Shown piece by piece: positions 35,229 to 43,391 of a DNA stretch of 64,000 bases (positions are counted from its first letter, which is position 1; every line of letters starts with the position of its first letter). The notes below the pieces were generated by a model. It had not been told where the DNA came from. It made no database searches and worked only from the letters and a program-made list of their open reading frames with translations. The position numbers were made by a program, and so were the translations under genes. The DNA comes from Clostridium amylolyticum (lineage in GTDB: Bacteria > Bacillota > Clostridia > Clostridiales > Clostridiaceae). The DNA lies in assembly GCF_900142075.1 (NCBI RefSeq), contig NZ_FQZO01000003.1, positions 248,001 through 312,000 of the forward strand, in the 5' to 3' direction.

Positions 35229-35423
35229 AAGATATTCCTTCTGCAGATAATACTAATTGAATTTCTCCGATAGCTAACCTCGCCAATATCCCCTCTTCTT
35301 TAAGTGGTGGGATTGGGGCGGTTAGTTCCTGGATAAGTTCTTCTAAGCTTCAGCTGGAGTAAGTATTCCTCTTAAGCAAACTCCATCTGAAGCTAAGAAT
35401 CACTTGATAGCAGGAGGAATATT
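35229..35423 (+). repeat. GC-richer intergenic element with two large hairpins
   Basis: This gap holds two strong successive hairpins. In the first, CTAACCTCGCCAATATCCC (35274-35292) pairs with GGGATTGGGGCGGTTAG (35309-35325) with small bulges. In the second, GCTTCAGCTGGAGT (35347-35360) pairs with ACTCCATCTGAAGC (35380-35393), one mismatch, and the pairing continues outward imperfectly to about 35331 and 35411. Base composition is richer in G and C than the surroundings. It ends just before the ribosome binding site of the next gene, so it may be a structured leader or a mobile repeat. No second copy is in this window. Confidence 0.6.
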
Positions 35424-36002
35424 ATGCGAAATAAAGGTTTTATGAAAAAAGTATACAAAGACTTTGGTGAATTTGTGGCGGTAGCTGTAGTTCGCGAATT
35501 AGATTTCTTTATATTGGAAGCAAAATATACCTCAAGTTTTAACTATAATGTTAAAAAGATTATGGATGATTTAAAGCAGGAAGGTAAGGAACAAGTGAGT
35601 TTTTGTGTAATATTTAATACACAAGGAGAAATTGCCATTATAGATGGTTTTCTAGTAGGAAATCATATAGCAAAAGTTTACAAGGAAAAATTAGAAAATT
35701 ACTATAAAGGTAAGAGCTTGAATTCAATAATAAGAGCTACCATCAATAGTCAGGAAAAAGTTCAGAGAGATTTTGCACTATTAAACTACAAAATTATTTA
35801 CGAAACTTTGCATGAAATATATAGCAATATAACCTACAAGAAAGAAATCTCCTTGAGCTTAAAAAAGTGGTATGGAATACCTGATTTGGACACTTCTGAT
35901 ATAGGAGTTATTTTGCTTGCTTTATTAATACTGGAGGATATATTTAGATATATAGGAATAAAAATGAATAATTATGGTGATATTGTTAATAACTTCAAGT
36001 AA
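35424..36002 (+). CDS. Conserved-looking hypothetical protein
   Basis: Protein of 192 residues that I do not recognise. The first 100 residues look alpha/beta (FVAVAVVRELDFFILEAKYT, VSFCVIFNTQGEIAIIDGFL); the C-terminal half is helical, with one moderately hydrophobic stretch (IGVILLALLILEDIFRYIGI). There is no signal peptide and no catalytic motif. The ATG has AGGAGG eight bases upstream. It stands alone between the two-hairpin element and a region with Spo0A-type boxes. Codon use matches its neighbours. Confidence 0.6.
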   Translation: MRNKGFMKKVYKDFGEFVAVAVVRELDFFILEAKYTSSFNYNVKKIMDDLKQEGKEQVSFCVIFNTQGEIAIIDGFLVGNHIAKVYKEKLENYYKGKSLNSIIRATINSQEKVQRDFALLNYKIIYETLHEIYSNITYKKEISLSLKKWYGIPDLDTSDIGVILLALLILEDIFRYIGIKMNNYGDIVNNFK

Positions 36003-36027
36003 ATTCATACAACAAATACCATATTTT

Positions 36028-36034
36028 TTCGACA
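36028..36034 (-). promoter_or_regulatory. Spo0A-box-like site (distal)
   Basis: TTCGACA, the reverse complement of the Spo0A box TGTCGAA, with a T-run before it. It lies 120 bases from the proximal box. Confidence 0.45.
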
Positions 36035-36153
36035 AAAAAATTATGATAACAGGAATAATATACCAAATGTTTCTATTATAGCCCTGGACGATGCATTTTA
36101 TTAGGATGAAGCTGTCAAATTAAAAAGATAAGTTTTTGAAAACCTTTACTGAT

Positions 36154-36188
36154 TTCGACATAAATTTTGCAAAGTAAGTGCTAATATA
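36154..36188 (+). promoter_or_regulatory. Spo0A-box-like site (proximal) with candidate -10
   Basis: TTCGACA at 36154-36160 (reverse complement of TGTCGAA) lies 22 bases before TAATAT (36183-36188), itself preceded by TGC. This spacing, with the box in the -35 zone, fits Spo0A-activated sigma-A promoters. The ATG of the downstream gene is at 36252. Confidence 0.5.
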
Positions 36189-36251
36189 AGTTACATAAAT
36201 ATGACCTAGAATTTGTGCTCAAAATTAATTATTTTTTGAGGGGGAAAAAAC

Positions 36252-36581
36252 ATGAGGGTTGTTAAGAATTTAGTAAAAACCATGCAGGAAGAACAGAAGA
36301 GGTCAGTATATTATTACAGAGTGGTTAAAGGGGTAAGAATGGGAGTCCAGGCTTTTGGAATTGAAATCGAAAGATTAGACATGGAAGGTGAAGACATAAT
36401 TAATATTGAAAGAAATAGTGTGGAGTGTATAAGTCCTCAACCGCATAAGGTTTATGATTTGCTTAATATTTTATACAATAATTTAGTATCACCATTGCAT
36501 CTTGTAGATATTATTGGTGAATATGTAGATTTATATATAGTAGATTTTGATAATGATTTTCAGTGTATAGCTACCAACTAA
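36252..36581 (+). CDS. Small conserved hypothetical protein (DUF6514-like), possibly Spo0A-controlled
   Basis: Acidic soluble protein of 109 residues without signal peptide or membrane segment. It reads as a compact alpha/beta protein (SVYYYRVVKGVRMGVQAFGI, then CISPQPHKVYDLLNILYNNL, ending LYIVDFDNDFQCIATN). The pattern resembles a small clostridial family that I believe is DUF6514; I am not certain. GAGGGGG before the ATG gives strong initiation. Two Spo0A-type boxes upstream suggest stationary-phase or sporulation control. It is monocistronic with a good terminator. Confidence 0.6.
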   Translation: MRVVKNLVKTMQEEQKRSVYYYRVVKGVRMGVQAFGIEIERLDMEGEDIINIERNSVECISPQPHKVYDLLNILYNNLVSPLHLVDIIGEYVDLYIVDFDNDFQCIATN

Positions 36582-36603
36582 ATATAAAAAATTAGTTTTT
36601 ATT

Positions 36604-36637
36604 AATCCTGTCTTTTATTAAAAGGCAGGATTTTAAA
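36604..36637 (+). terminator. Intrinsic terminator
   Basis: AATCCTGTCTTTT (36604-36616) pairs with AAAAGGCAGGATT (36620-36632, one G-T wobble), then T's. Confidence 0.75.
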
Positions 36638-36704
36638 TTTGATTTACTTAATAAGATAATTTAATGTATTATTTAAATTATAATCATTAAAAGTAGGTGT
36701 TACT

Positions 36705-37076
36705 GTGATAATTGGAATTGGAACGGATATAATTGAGATAGAGAGAATAAAAAGTGCAATATTAAATACAAAGGGCTTTAGTGAAAAGACCTTCACCCTG
36801 CATGAAAGAAATAGTATAAAGGGTATAAATGCATACCAAAGCTTTGCAGGTTATTTTGCAGCTAAAGAAGCCTTTAGTAAGGCACTAGGAACAGGTTTTA
36901 GAGGATTTACCTTGCAGGATGTGGAGGTTTATAAAGATGATTTAGGGAAGCCCAATATTAGAATCTTTGGTAAGGCTAAAGAGAAGTGTAATGAAATAAG
37001 AGTTATAAATATACATGTTTCAATTTCTCACAATAAACAAAATGCTGTGGCATTTGTAGTTTTGGAGGGTGAATAA
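36705..37076 (+). CDS. acpS: Holo-[acyl-carrier-protein] synthase
   Basis: Enzyme of 123 residues that moves phosphopantetheine from CoA to the serine of acyl carrier protein, needed for fatty acid synthesis. The metal-binding Asp lies in IGIGTDIIEIERI at the N-terminus and the second motif is FAAKEAFSKALGTGF; the C-terminal VSISHNKQNAVAFVV strand is present. The GTG start follows AGGTG. It is followed at once by nnr, a pairing common in Firmicutes. Confidence 0.93.
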   Translation: MIIGIGTDIIEIERIKSAILNTKGFSEKTFTLHERNSIKGINAYQSFAGYFAAKEAFSKALGTGFRGFTLQDVEVYKDDLGKPNIRIFGKAKEKCNEIRVINIHVSISHNKQNAVAFVVLEGE

Positions 37077-37077
37077 A

Positions 37078-38577
37078 ATGAAAATAGGAACTGCAGAAAT
37101 ACTAAGAAATATGGATAATTATTGTATTGAAGAATTAAAGATACCTGGTATAGTGCTTATGGAAAATGCTGCTTTGCAGGTAGTTAAACATCTTCAAACT
37201 GATATTGATAATAAATATTGTTTGGTTTGTGGCTGTGGAAATAATGGTGGGGATGGATTTGCCATAGCCAGGCATTTAAAAGCCCTTGATAAGGGTGTGG
37301 AAGTTTTTTTAATAGGTAACAGCAGTAAATTATCATCAGATAGTAGAGTTAACTATGAAATACTCAAGAACATGGGGATAAAAATTCAAAAGATATCTAA
37401 TGTGGAGGATTTTACCATATTAAGAGATTCCCTTCAACACAGTGATATAATAATAGATAGTGTTTTAGGCACTGGGCTTACTAGAAATATAGATGAACTA
37501 TATGATTCTGTTATATCTATAATTAATGAAAACAGCAAGTATATAGTATCTGTAGATATACCCTCTGGTATGGATAGCAGCACGGGAGAAATAAAAGGAA
37601 ATGCTATAAAGGCTCACAAAACAGTAACCTTTGAACTATATAAAAGAGGGTTTATTAACTATAAAAGTCATAAGCACACAGGAGAAATAGTAGTAGAATC
37701 TATAGGAGTGCCTAAAAATGTAATAAACTTATATCATAAAAAAGAATTTTTAACTACCCAGGAAGATGTTAGGAAGATAATACCTAAACGTGACAAGTTT
37801 TCTCATAAAGGAAGCTTTGGCAGAGTTTTGGTTATTGCAGGCAGTGAGGGATATACTGGAGCTGCATATATAACCACGGAATCCGCTGTAAGAAGTGGGG
37901 CTGGTTTGGTAACTTTAGCATGTAATAAGAAAATTCAACATATCCTAGCAGCTAAGTTTGTAGAAGCTATGACTTTTGGTTATGACCATGTGAATGAGTT
38001 ACTGGATGCTGTGAAAAAAGCTGATGTAATTGCTTTAGGACCAGGATTAGGAAGTAATGGTGAAACCTTAGATATAATAAAATTTGTATTAGACAATGGG
38101 AAGGGAACCCTAGTAATAGATGCAGATGGTATTAATGTTTTATCTGAGAATTTAGATGTAATAAAAGATAGCAATTTACCCATAATACTTACTCCACATC
38201 CAGGGGAGATGGCAAGGCTTACAGATTTAGGTATAGAATATATAAATGAAAATCGTATGGATGTAGCTAAAAACTTTGCCAAAGAAAACTCAGTGATAAT
38301 AGTATTAAAGGGATATAATACCATAATAACAGATGGTGAAAAGGTATATGTAAACCCTACAGGAAATAGCACTATGGCTTCAGGAGGCATGGGGGATTGT
38401 TTAACAGGAATAATAGCATCTTTGGTGGCACAGGGCTGTGAAGCCTTAGAAGCTTCCTGTGCATCCGTGTATATTCATGGATTTGCAGGAGATAAGCTAA
38501 GTAAAAACATGCATAATGTAAATGCTGAACATATAATAGAAGAGCTTCCTTTTACCATAAAAGAACTAGAAATTTAA
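37078..38577 (+). CDS. nnr: Bifunctional NAD(P)H-hydrate epimerase / ADP-dependent dehydratase
   Basis: Metabolite-repair enzyme of 499 residues that returns damaged NAD(P)H hydrates to NAD(P)H. The N-terminal half (1-210) is the epimerase domain (VCGCGNNGGDGFAIARHLKA); the C-terminal half (about 230-499) is the ribokinase-like dehydratase, with SHKGSFGRVLVIAGSEGYTG, LTPHPGEMARL and the active-site GGMGDCLTGIIASL. ATG 37078 is preferred to a GTG at 37069, because GGAGG at 37064-37068 overlaps that codon. It starts one base after the acpS stop codon. Confidence 0.92.
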   Translation: MKIGTAEILRNMDNYCIEELKIPGIVLMENAALQVVKHLQTDIDNKYCLVCGCGNNGGDGFAIARHLKALDKGVEVFLIGNSSKLSSDSRVNYEILKNMGIKIQKISNVEDFTILRDSLQHSDIIIDSVLGTGLTRNIDELYDSVISIINENSKYIVSVDIPSGMDSSTGEIKGNAIKAHKTVTFELYKRGFINYKSHKHTGEIVVESIGVPKNVINLYHKKEFLTTQEDVRKIIPKRDKFSHKGSFGRVLVIAGSEGYTGAAYITTESAVRSGAGLVTLACNKKIQHILAAKFVEAMTFGYDHVNELLDAVKKADVIALGPGLGSNGETLDIIKFVLDNGKGTLVIDADGINVLSENLDVIKDSNLPIILTPHPGEMARLTDLGIEYINENRMDVAKNFAKENSVIIVLKGYNTIITDGEKVYVNPTGNSTMASGGMGDCLTGIIASLVAQGCEALEASCASVYIHGFAGDKLSKNMHNVNAEHIIEELPFTIKELEI

Positions 38578-38640
38578 AGAATAAAACTCGTCTATAAAGA
38601 ATAATAGTATTAAGGGCAGCATTATTATGGGTGAGGGAGA

Positions 38641-39252
38641 TTGAAAAAGAAGTTAGTTATTGTAGCTTTAGTATTTTTAGTGGTTATAGCGGTTATTTTT
38701 TCTATATTTTATAAAAGAAGAATTGATACACCACAGGAGTATGTTGATTATCTTCGTTTTATTCAATGTTATAGTACAGATGTAAATTACTTTGTAACTA
38801 ATGATAAAGGTCAATTTCAAGAAAAAGCAAAAATTTTTTATGATGCTAAAAAAGGATATAGGTTAGAACTGGGCAATGAAAGGGTTCACATTTATAAAGA
38901 TGATGAAATCTTAGTAAAAGACATAAACAATGATAAAACCTATAAATTGAAAAGAGATTTTGATGAATTTTATAAATGGGCTTTTCTTAGAGATTTTATT
39001 GAGTTAATATATACAAATGAAGAAGTAAAAATTTATTCTAAAAATAAAGAAGGAAAAAATTGCCTTTTTATCGAATTATATATACCGGGAGGTAATAAAA
39101 ATATTGATAAAGGTATTCTACAAGTGAATACTGAAACAAAAGCCCCGGAAAAAATAAGTATATTAGACTTTAAAGGTAATCTTAAAGCAGAAATTATCTA
39201 CTCCAACTTTAAATTTGAAAAAGAAATGGATGCAGATTTATTTAAATTTTAA
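38641..39252 (+). CDS. GerS-like germination protein (LolA-type fold), lacking a lipobox
   Basis: Protein of 203 residues with an N-terminal hydrophobic segment (4-23) and a beta-rich body, FIQCYSTDVNYFVTNDKG through LQVNTETKAPEKISILDF, as in LolA-like outer-sheet folds and clostridial GerS. In Clostridioides difficile gerS lies directly before alr2 and is needed for cortex degradation; here the same order is seen. Unlike GerS there is no cysteine lipobox after the hydrophobic segment, so it would be held by an uncleaved anchor. TTG start with GAGGGAG. Assignment is by context and pattern. Confidence 0.6.
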   Translation: MKKKLVIVALVFLVVIAVIFSIFYKRRIDTPQEYVDYLRFIQCYSTDVNYFVTNDKGQFQEKAKIFYDAKKGYRLELGNERVHIYKDDEILVKDINNDKTYKLKRDFDEFYKWAFLRDFIELIYTNEEVKIYSKNKEGKNCLFIELYIPGGNKNIDKGILQVNTETKAPEKISILDFKGNLKAEIIYSNFKFEKEMDADLFKF

Positions 39253-39285
39253 ACGTAGAAGCTTGATAAGCAAGGGGGATAAAAA

Positions 39286-40446
39286 ATGTTTAAGAGCATA
39301 CGACCTGTGTGGGCTGAGATAAGCTTGGATAATCTTGCACATAACATGAGAGAAATAAGAAGAGTGGCAAAGAGTAAAGATATAATGGCAATAATAAAAG
39401 CAGACGCCTATGGGCATGGTGCTATGGATGTAGCTCCAGTTCTTTTAGAAAATGGTGCTACGAGTTTAGGGGTAGCGGTTATAACTGAAGCCATAGAACT
39501 TAGAAAGGCTGGTATTAAGGCTCCTTTGATGATTCTAGGATACACCCCATTAACCTTTTCAAAAGAAATAATAAAATATGATATTCAGCAAACGGTTTTT
39601 ACTTTTGAATATGCTAAAGCTCTCTCCAATGAAGCACAAAAGCTTGGAATTACTGCAAAGATTCATATAGGATTGGATACGGGTATGGGAAGGATAGGAT
39701 TTCTTCCCAATGAGGAAAGTGTTAATGAAGTTTATGCTATAAGCAAGCTTCCTAACATAGAAATAGTTGGATTGTTTTCTCATTTTTCCAGTGCTGATGA
39801 AGAAGATAAAGATTATACCTATGAACAATTAGATAAATTTAATAATTTTTACCATGAGCTGACTAAAAAAGGAGTAAAACCTAAAATTCGTCATATAGCT
39901 AACAGTGCAGCTATTATAGATTTGCCGGAAACCCATTTTGAAGCAGTAAGGCCAGGATTAATATTATTTGGCTATTACCCTTCAGAGGAGATACATAAAG
40001 AAAAAATACATTTAAAACCTGTATTGACTCTTAAAACTGATGTTGTACATGTTAAAACCATGGAGAAAGACATGTATATCAGCTATGGCAGAAAATATAA
40101 GACTGAAAAAGAAAGTATCATAGCCACCCTGCCTATTGGCTATGCTGATGGTTATACTAGACTTTTATTTGATAAAGCAAAGGTGATAATTAATGGCAAG
40201 CTTGCCCCAATAGTAGGAAGAATATGTATGGATCAATGTATGGTGGACGTTACAGACATAGGAGAAGTAAAGGTAGGAGACGAAGTTATACTCATAGGTC
40301 AGCAGGGTAATGTAAAGTTTGATGCAGATGACATAGCAGAACTATTAGGAACTATAAATTATGAAATTATATGTATGATAGGAAAAAGAGTTCCTAGAGT
40401 ATACATTAAAGATGGAAAAATAATTAAAGTAAGAAACTACATGTAG
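39286..40446 (+). CDS. alr: Alanine racemase
   Basis: PLP enzyme of 386 residues interconverting L- and D-alanine for peptidoglycan. The cofactor lysine is in AIIKADAYGHGAMDVA near residue 39; HIGLDTGMGRIGF, HFSSADEEDKDYT, RHIANSAAIIDLP, and ICMDQCMVDVTDIG follow in normal order and length. It lies 33 bases after the gerS-like gene and is probably cotranscribed. In spore formers such racemases may also influence D-alanine-dependent or inhibiting steps of germination, which fits the gerS pairing. Confidence 0.94.
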   Translation: MFKSIRPVWAEISLDNLAHNMREIRRVAKSKDIMAIIKADAYGHGAMDVAPVLLENGATSLGVAVITEAIELRKAGIKAPLMILGYTPLTFSKEIIKYDIQQTVFTFEYAKALSNEAQKLGITAKIHIGLDTGMGRIGFLPNEESVNEVYAISKLPNIEIVGLFSHFSSADEEDKDYTYEQLDKFNNFYHELTKKGVKPKIRHIANSAAIIDLPETHFEAVRPGLILFGYYPSEEIHKEKIHLKPVLTLKTDVVHVKTMEKDMYISYGRKYKTEKESIIATLPIGYADGYTRLLFDKAKVIINGKLAPIVGRICMDQCMVDVTDIGEVKVGDEVILIGQQGNVKFDADDIAELLGTINYEIICMIGKRVPRVYIKDGKIIKVRNYM

Positions 40447-40471
40447 TAAGCTAAACATAATGACAAAACCT

Positions 40472-40501
40472 TTGACATTATGACATCTATTGCACTATAA
40501 T
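40472..40501 (+). promoter_or_regulatory. Promoter of the mazEF operon
   Basis: TTGACA (40472-40477), 18-base spacer, TATAAT (40496-40501), 52 bases before the antitoxin ATG. Confidence 0.75.
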
Positions 40502-40553
40502 TTTAGTGTACATATCGCTCCAACTGCGAAAACATAGGAGGTAAGGTGGAATT

Positions 40554-40850
40554 ATGTCATATTCAAAGGAAATAATTACCTATTTATCTACAACTTCAAG
40601 AAAATATAAAAAAAACAATCAATTAAATGGGGATTCTTTAATATTATGTATTGAGGATAAAAATAAAACTGAATATGTAGAGCAGTTACAAAAAGGTTAT
40701 GAAGAAATGGCTTCTATAAATTTAAAGTACTGTGAAATGGGCTGTTTCTTTGAACTGGATGAATCAATAGAATATGAGGCGTGGATTTCGGAGAGTGATA
40801 TGTCTGATGACGACGATGATAGTGAAAAGAGGAGATATATTTTATGCTGA
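40554..40850 (+). CDS. Putative MazE-type antitoxin
   Basis: Acidic protein of 98 residues located directly before, and overlapping, the MazF gene. The N-terminal 45 residues look able to form a small DNA-binding fold (the matching region in Firmicutes antitoxins is ribbon-helix-helix), and the C-terminal 40 residues are strongly acidic (DMSDDDDDSEKRR), as expected for the part that binds and neutralises MazF. AGGAGG precedes the ATG. The call rests mainly on position, size and charge. It shares 35 bases with the toxin gene in another frame, coupling their translation. Confidence 0.65.
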   Translation: MSYSKEIITYLSTTSRKYKKNNQLNGDSLILCIEDKNKTEYVEQLQKGYEEMASINLKYCEMGCFFELDESIEYEAWISESDMSDDDDDSEKRRYILC

Positions 40851-41160
40851 TCTAAGCCCGGTAATAGGATCGGAGCAAGGCGGCATTAGGCCTGTAATAA
40901 TAATACAAAATGACATAGGGAATAAGTATAGCCCTACGGTAATTGTTGCTGCTATAACTTCCCAGATTAACAAGGCAAAACTTCCAACTCATGTTGAAAT
41001 TTCTTCAGAAGAATACGGACTTAATAAAGATTCTGTAGTACTTTTGGAGCAAGTACGCACTCTAGATAAAAAAAGATTAAAAGAAAAGATTGGCCACATG
41101 ACAGACAGTGATATGGAAAAAGTAGATAAATCACTTCTAATAAGTATAGGATTATATTAA
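40816..41160 (+). CDS. mazF: MazF/PemK-type mRNA interferase toxin
   Basis: Ribosome-independent, sequence-specific endoribonuclease of 114 residues, near-identical in layout to Bacillus NdoA. It starts MIVKRGDIFYADLSPVIGSE, with RPVIIIQNDIGNKYSPTVIV and HVEISSEEYGLNKDSVVLLE following. The frame is open from 40774, but ATG 40816 gives the normal family N-terminus. No good ribosome binding site precedes it, so expression probably depends on translation of the overlapping antitoxin. In Firmicutes this module lies beside alr, as here. Confidence 0.92.
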   Translation: MIVKRGDIFYADLSPVIGSEQGGIRPVIIIQNDIGNKYSPTVIVAAITSQINKAKLPTHVEISSEEYGLNKDSVVLLEQVRTLDKKRLKEKIGHMTDSDMEKVDKSLLISIGLY

Positions 41161-41185
41161 AAATCGCTTCGGCGATTTTTTTTTG
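41159..41185 (+). terminator. Intrinsic terminator after mazF (UUCG tetraloop)
   Basis: AAATCGC-TTCG-GCGATTT (41161-41178) followed by T's; the loop is the very stable UUCG. Confidence 0.9.
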
Positions 41186-41212
41186 CATTCATGATAATAC
41201 TTAGAATACAAT

Positions 41213-41241
41213 TTACGAAGAGGTATAGAATAAGGTATAAT
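41213..41241 (+). promoter_or_regulatory. Candidate promoter reading into element C and the YitT genes
   Basis: TTACGA (41213-41218), 17-base spacer, TATAAT (41236-41241). Its start point would fall inside repeat element C, so element C would form most of the YitT mRNA leader. Confidence 0.45.
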
Positions 41242-41466
41242 AGAATTTAGAATTAACAATTTAGAATTGAGAATGAAGGAAAGTTTTTCTGGAAAAGAGC
41301 CAGAAAAACTGAGGAATTGTATGCTGAAATAAAAATTTTAGAAAAATTTTTATTTCAGTTTTTGAGAAAACAGCAAGTTTAAATTATATCTTTTTATAAA
41401 TTTTGAGAAATTCCGCCAGGAATTCCCTCCTTCATTCTCAATTCTAAATTCTAAATTGTCAATTAC
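41242..41466 (-). repeat. Dispersed four-hairpin element, copy C (inverted orientation)
   Basis: Left terminus contains TTTAGAATTGAGAATGAAGG, right terminus CTCCTTCATTCTCAATTC and CTAAATTGTCAATTA. Hairpins appear in the reverse order: H4 AGTTTTTCTGG/CCAGAAAAACT (41282-41310), H3 CTGAAATAAAAATTT with its complement (41324-41358), an imperfect AT hairpin as H2 (about 41378-41403), and H1 GAAATTCC/GGAATTCC (41407-41426). It ends 13 bases before the YitT start codon. Confidence 0.82.
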
Positions 41467-41478
41467 TTTGGAGGTCTT

Positions 41479-42324
41479 ATGAAAGTTAAAGTTAAAGAGT
41501 ACATATTTATTACTATAGGTTTTATTTTTGTGGCTTTTGGAGTGGAGTATTTTTTTATGCCTAATAATCTGGCCACGGGGGGGATTACGGGGCTTTCTTT
41601 GGTGATAAATCATTATGTGCCTATGCTTTCCACTGGAGGCATAATGATTATAACAAATATAATTTTATTTTCAGTGGGATTTTTATTTTTAGGTAGTGGA
41701 TTTGGAGCAAAGACATTATATGCAAGCTTTGGTCTTGCTGCAGCTATGTGGTTTATTGAAAGATTTTTTAAACCCTTTGCCCTTACTGAAGATTTAATGC
41801 TAGCCTCTATAATAGGAACATTAATCTTGGGCACAGGGCTTGCTATTGTTTTTAGTCAAAACGCTTCCACAGGAGGCACGGATATCATCGCTAAGATTTT
41901 AAATAAATTTTTTGGCATTAATATGGGAAGATCTATGCAGACGGTGGATTTCTTTGTAGTTATAACAGGAGCCATTACTTTTGGACTTAATCGAGGGTTA
42001 TATGCAGTGCTTTGTGTACTTTTAAATGGAATGGTGATAAATAGGGTTATTTCAGGTTTTAATTCTTGTAAAGAAGTTATGATAATGAGTTCTAACACCG
42101 ATGAAATTAAAAGGTATATCACTACAGATATGGATAGAGGATGTACTATTTTAAATGGAGAGGGTGGGTATACTGGATCTGTTACAAGGGTTATATATTG
42201 CGTTATGGATACTAGAGAGCTTATACGACTTAAAAGATATATAAGGCAAATAGATGCTAAGGCCTTTGTAACGGTAAATGAAGCCCATGAGGTTATGGGG
42301 GAAGGTTTTAATAATATATCATAA
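41479..42324 (+). CDS. YitT family membrane protein (first of tandem pair)
   Basis: Protein of 281 residues: five or six transmembrane segments (DUF161/YitT, residues 1-195) with the motif FFMPNNLATGGITGLSLVIN and SQNASTGGTDIIAKILNKFF, then a cytosolic DUF2179 domain (about 200-281) with GCTILNGEGGYTG. The family is widespread in Firmicutes and its transport or sensory role is not settled. GGAGG precedes the ATG. The next gene encodes a paralogue of identical length 23 bases downstream. Confidence 0.88.
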   Translation: MKVKVKEYIFITIGFIFVAFGVEYFFMPNNLATGGITGLSLVINHYVPMLSTGGIMIITNIILFSVGFLFLGSGFGAKTLYASFGLAAAMWFIERFFKPFALTEDLMLASIIGTLILGTGLAIVFSQNASTGGTDIIAKILNKFFGINMGRSMQTVDFFVVITGAITFGLNRGLYAVLCVLLNGMVINRVISGFNSCKEVMIMSSNTDEIKRYITTDMDRGCTILNGEGGYTGSVTRVIYCVMDTRELIRLKRYIRQIDAKAFVTVNEAHEVMGEGFNNIS

Positions 42325-42347
42325 AAATATATAGTGTGAGGTAGAAT

Positions 42348-43193
42348 ATGAAGAAGGTAATAAAAGATTATTTCATAATAACCATAGGTATCATTTTAGT
42401 AGCTTTAAGCGTAGAATATTTCTTCATACCTAATAATTTAGCAGCTGGGGGAGTAACTGGTTTTGCTATAGTTATAAATTATTACTTTCCTTTTATGGAA
42501 ACAGGTATATTAGTAATAATTATGAATGTCATATTATTTGTTGTTGCCTTTATTTTTATAGGGGGTAACTTTGGAGCAAAAACCATATATGCCTCCTTTG
42601 GTTTATCAGTAGGGCTATGGTTTATTGAAAAGTTTATGAACCCTATGGCTGTAACAAGAGACTTAATGTTAGCTGCTATATTTGGAACCCTTATATCTTC
42701 TATAGGTATGGCCATGGTTTTTAATGCCAATGCTTCTACCGGAGGCACTGATATTTTAGCTAAAATATTAAATAAATTTTTTGATTTAGATATTGGTAAA
42801 TCTCTTTTGGCTGTAGACTTTATAGTTACTTTATTAGCAACTATAACCTTTGGTGTAGATGTAGGGCTTTATTCTTTGCTTTCTGTAATGATTAATGGAT
42901 TTACTATAGACAGGATAATCGATGGATTTAATTCTGTAAAAGAGATAATTATAATAAGTTCTAACTGGGAAGTGATATCTAATTACATTATTAAAAACCT
43001 TGAGAGGGGGTGTACTATTTTTGATGGTAAGGGTGGATTTACCCAAAAGGATACAAAAATGGTATACACAGTACTAGGTAGATCACAGTTTATAAAGCTT
43101 AAAAACTTTATAAAAGAAAATGATCCTAAAGCCTTTATAACCATTAGTGAAGCTTATGATGTCTTAGGAGAAGGTTTTAATGATCTTCATTAA
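42348..43193 (+). CDS. YitT family membrane protein (second of tandem pair)
   Basis: Paralogue of the preceding gene, also 281 residues, with the same layout: YitT membrane domain (FFIPNNLAAGGVTGFAIVIN; NANASTGGTDILAKILNKFF) and C-terminal DUF2179 domain (GCTIFDGKGGFTQ). The pair clearly arose by tandem duplication but has diverged through most of the loops. Both are probably on one transcript. Function unknown. Confidence 0.88.
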   Translation: MKKVIKDYFIITIGIILVALSVEYFFIPNNLAAGGVTGFAIVINYYFPFMETGILVIIMNVILFVVAFIFIGGNFGAKTIYASFGLSVGLWFIEKFMNPMAVTRDLMLAAIFGTLISSIGMAMVFNANASTGGTDILAKILNKFFDLDIGKSLLAVDFIVTLLATITFGVDVGLYSLLSVMINGFTIDRIIDGFNSVKEIIIISSNWEVISNYIIKNLERGCTIFDGKGGFTQKDTKMVYTVLGRSQFIKLKNFIKENDPKAFITISEAYDVLGEGFNDLH

Positions 43194-43292
43194 TACGTCA
43201 ATAATTTTTCCATTTTAAGATGAATTAAATTGTGAATAGTTAATTAAATTTTATTGAATTAAATATTAATAATCTGTAAAAAATATCATTAT

Positions 43293-43332
43293 AAGACAGA
43301 TTCAGATACAAGAAATAGAATCTGTCTTAAAT
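43293..43332 (+). terminator. Hairpin after the YitT pair, likely terminator
   Basis: Perfect 11-pair stem AAGACAGATTC (43293-43303) with GAATCTGTCTT (43318-43328). The T-run after it is poor. Confidence 0.55.
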
Positions 43333-43391
43333 TATTCCAATTAATGCGACAAATATTGTAAAAATAAAATGATAATTGACAATTATTAAAT

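Noticed and set aside
37980..38390. Open frame of 136 codons on the minus strand inside nnr
   Set aside because: Antisense shadow of a strongly conserved gene, without its own initiation signals.
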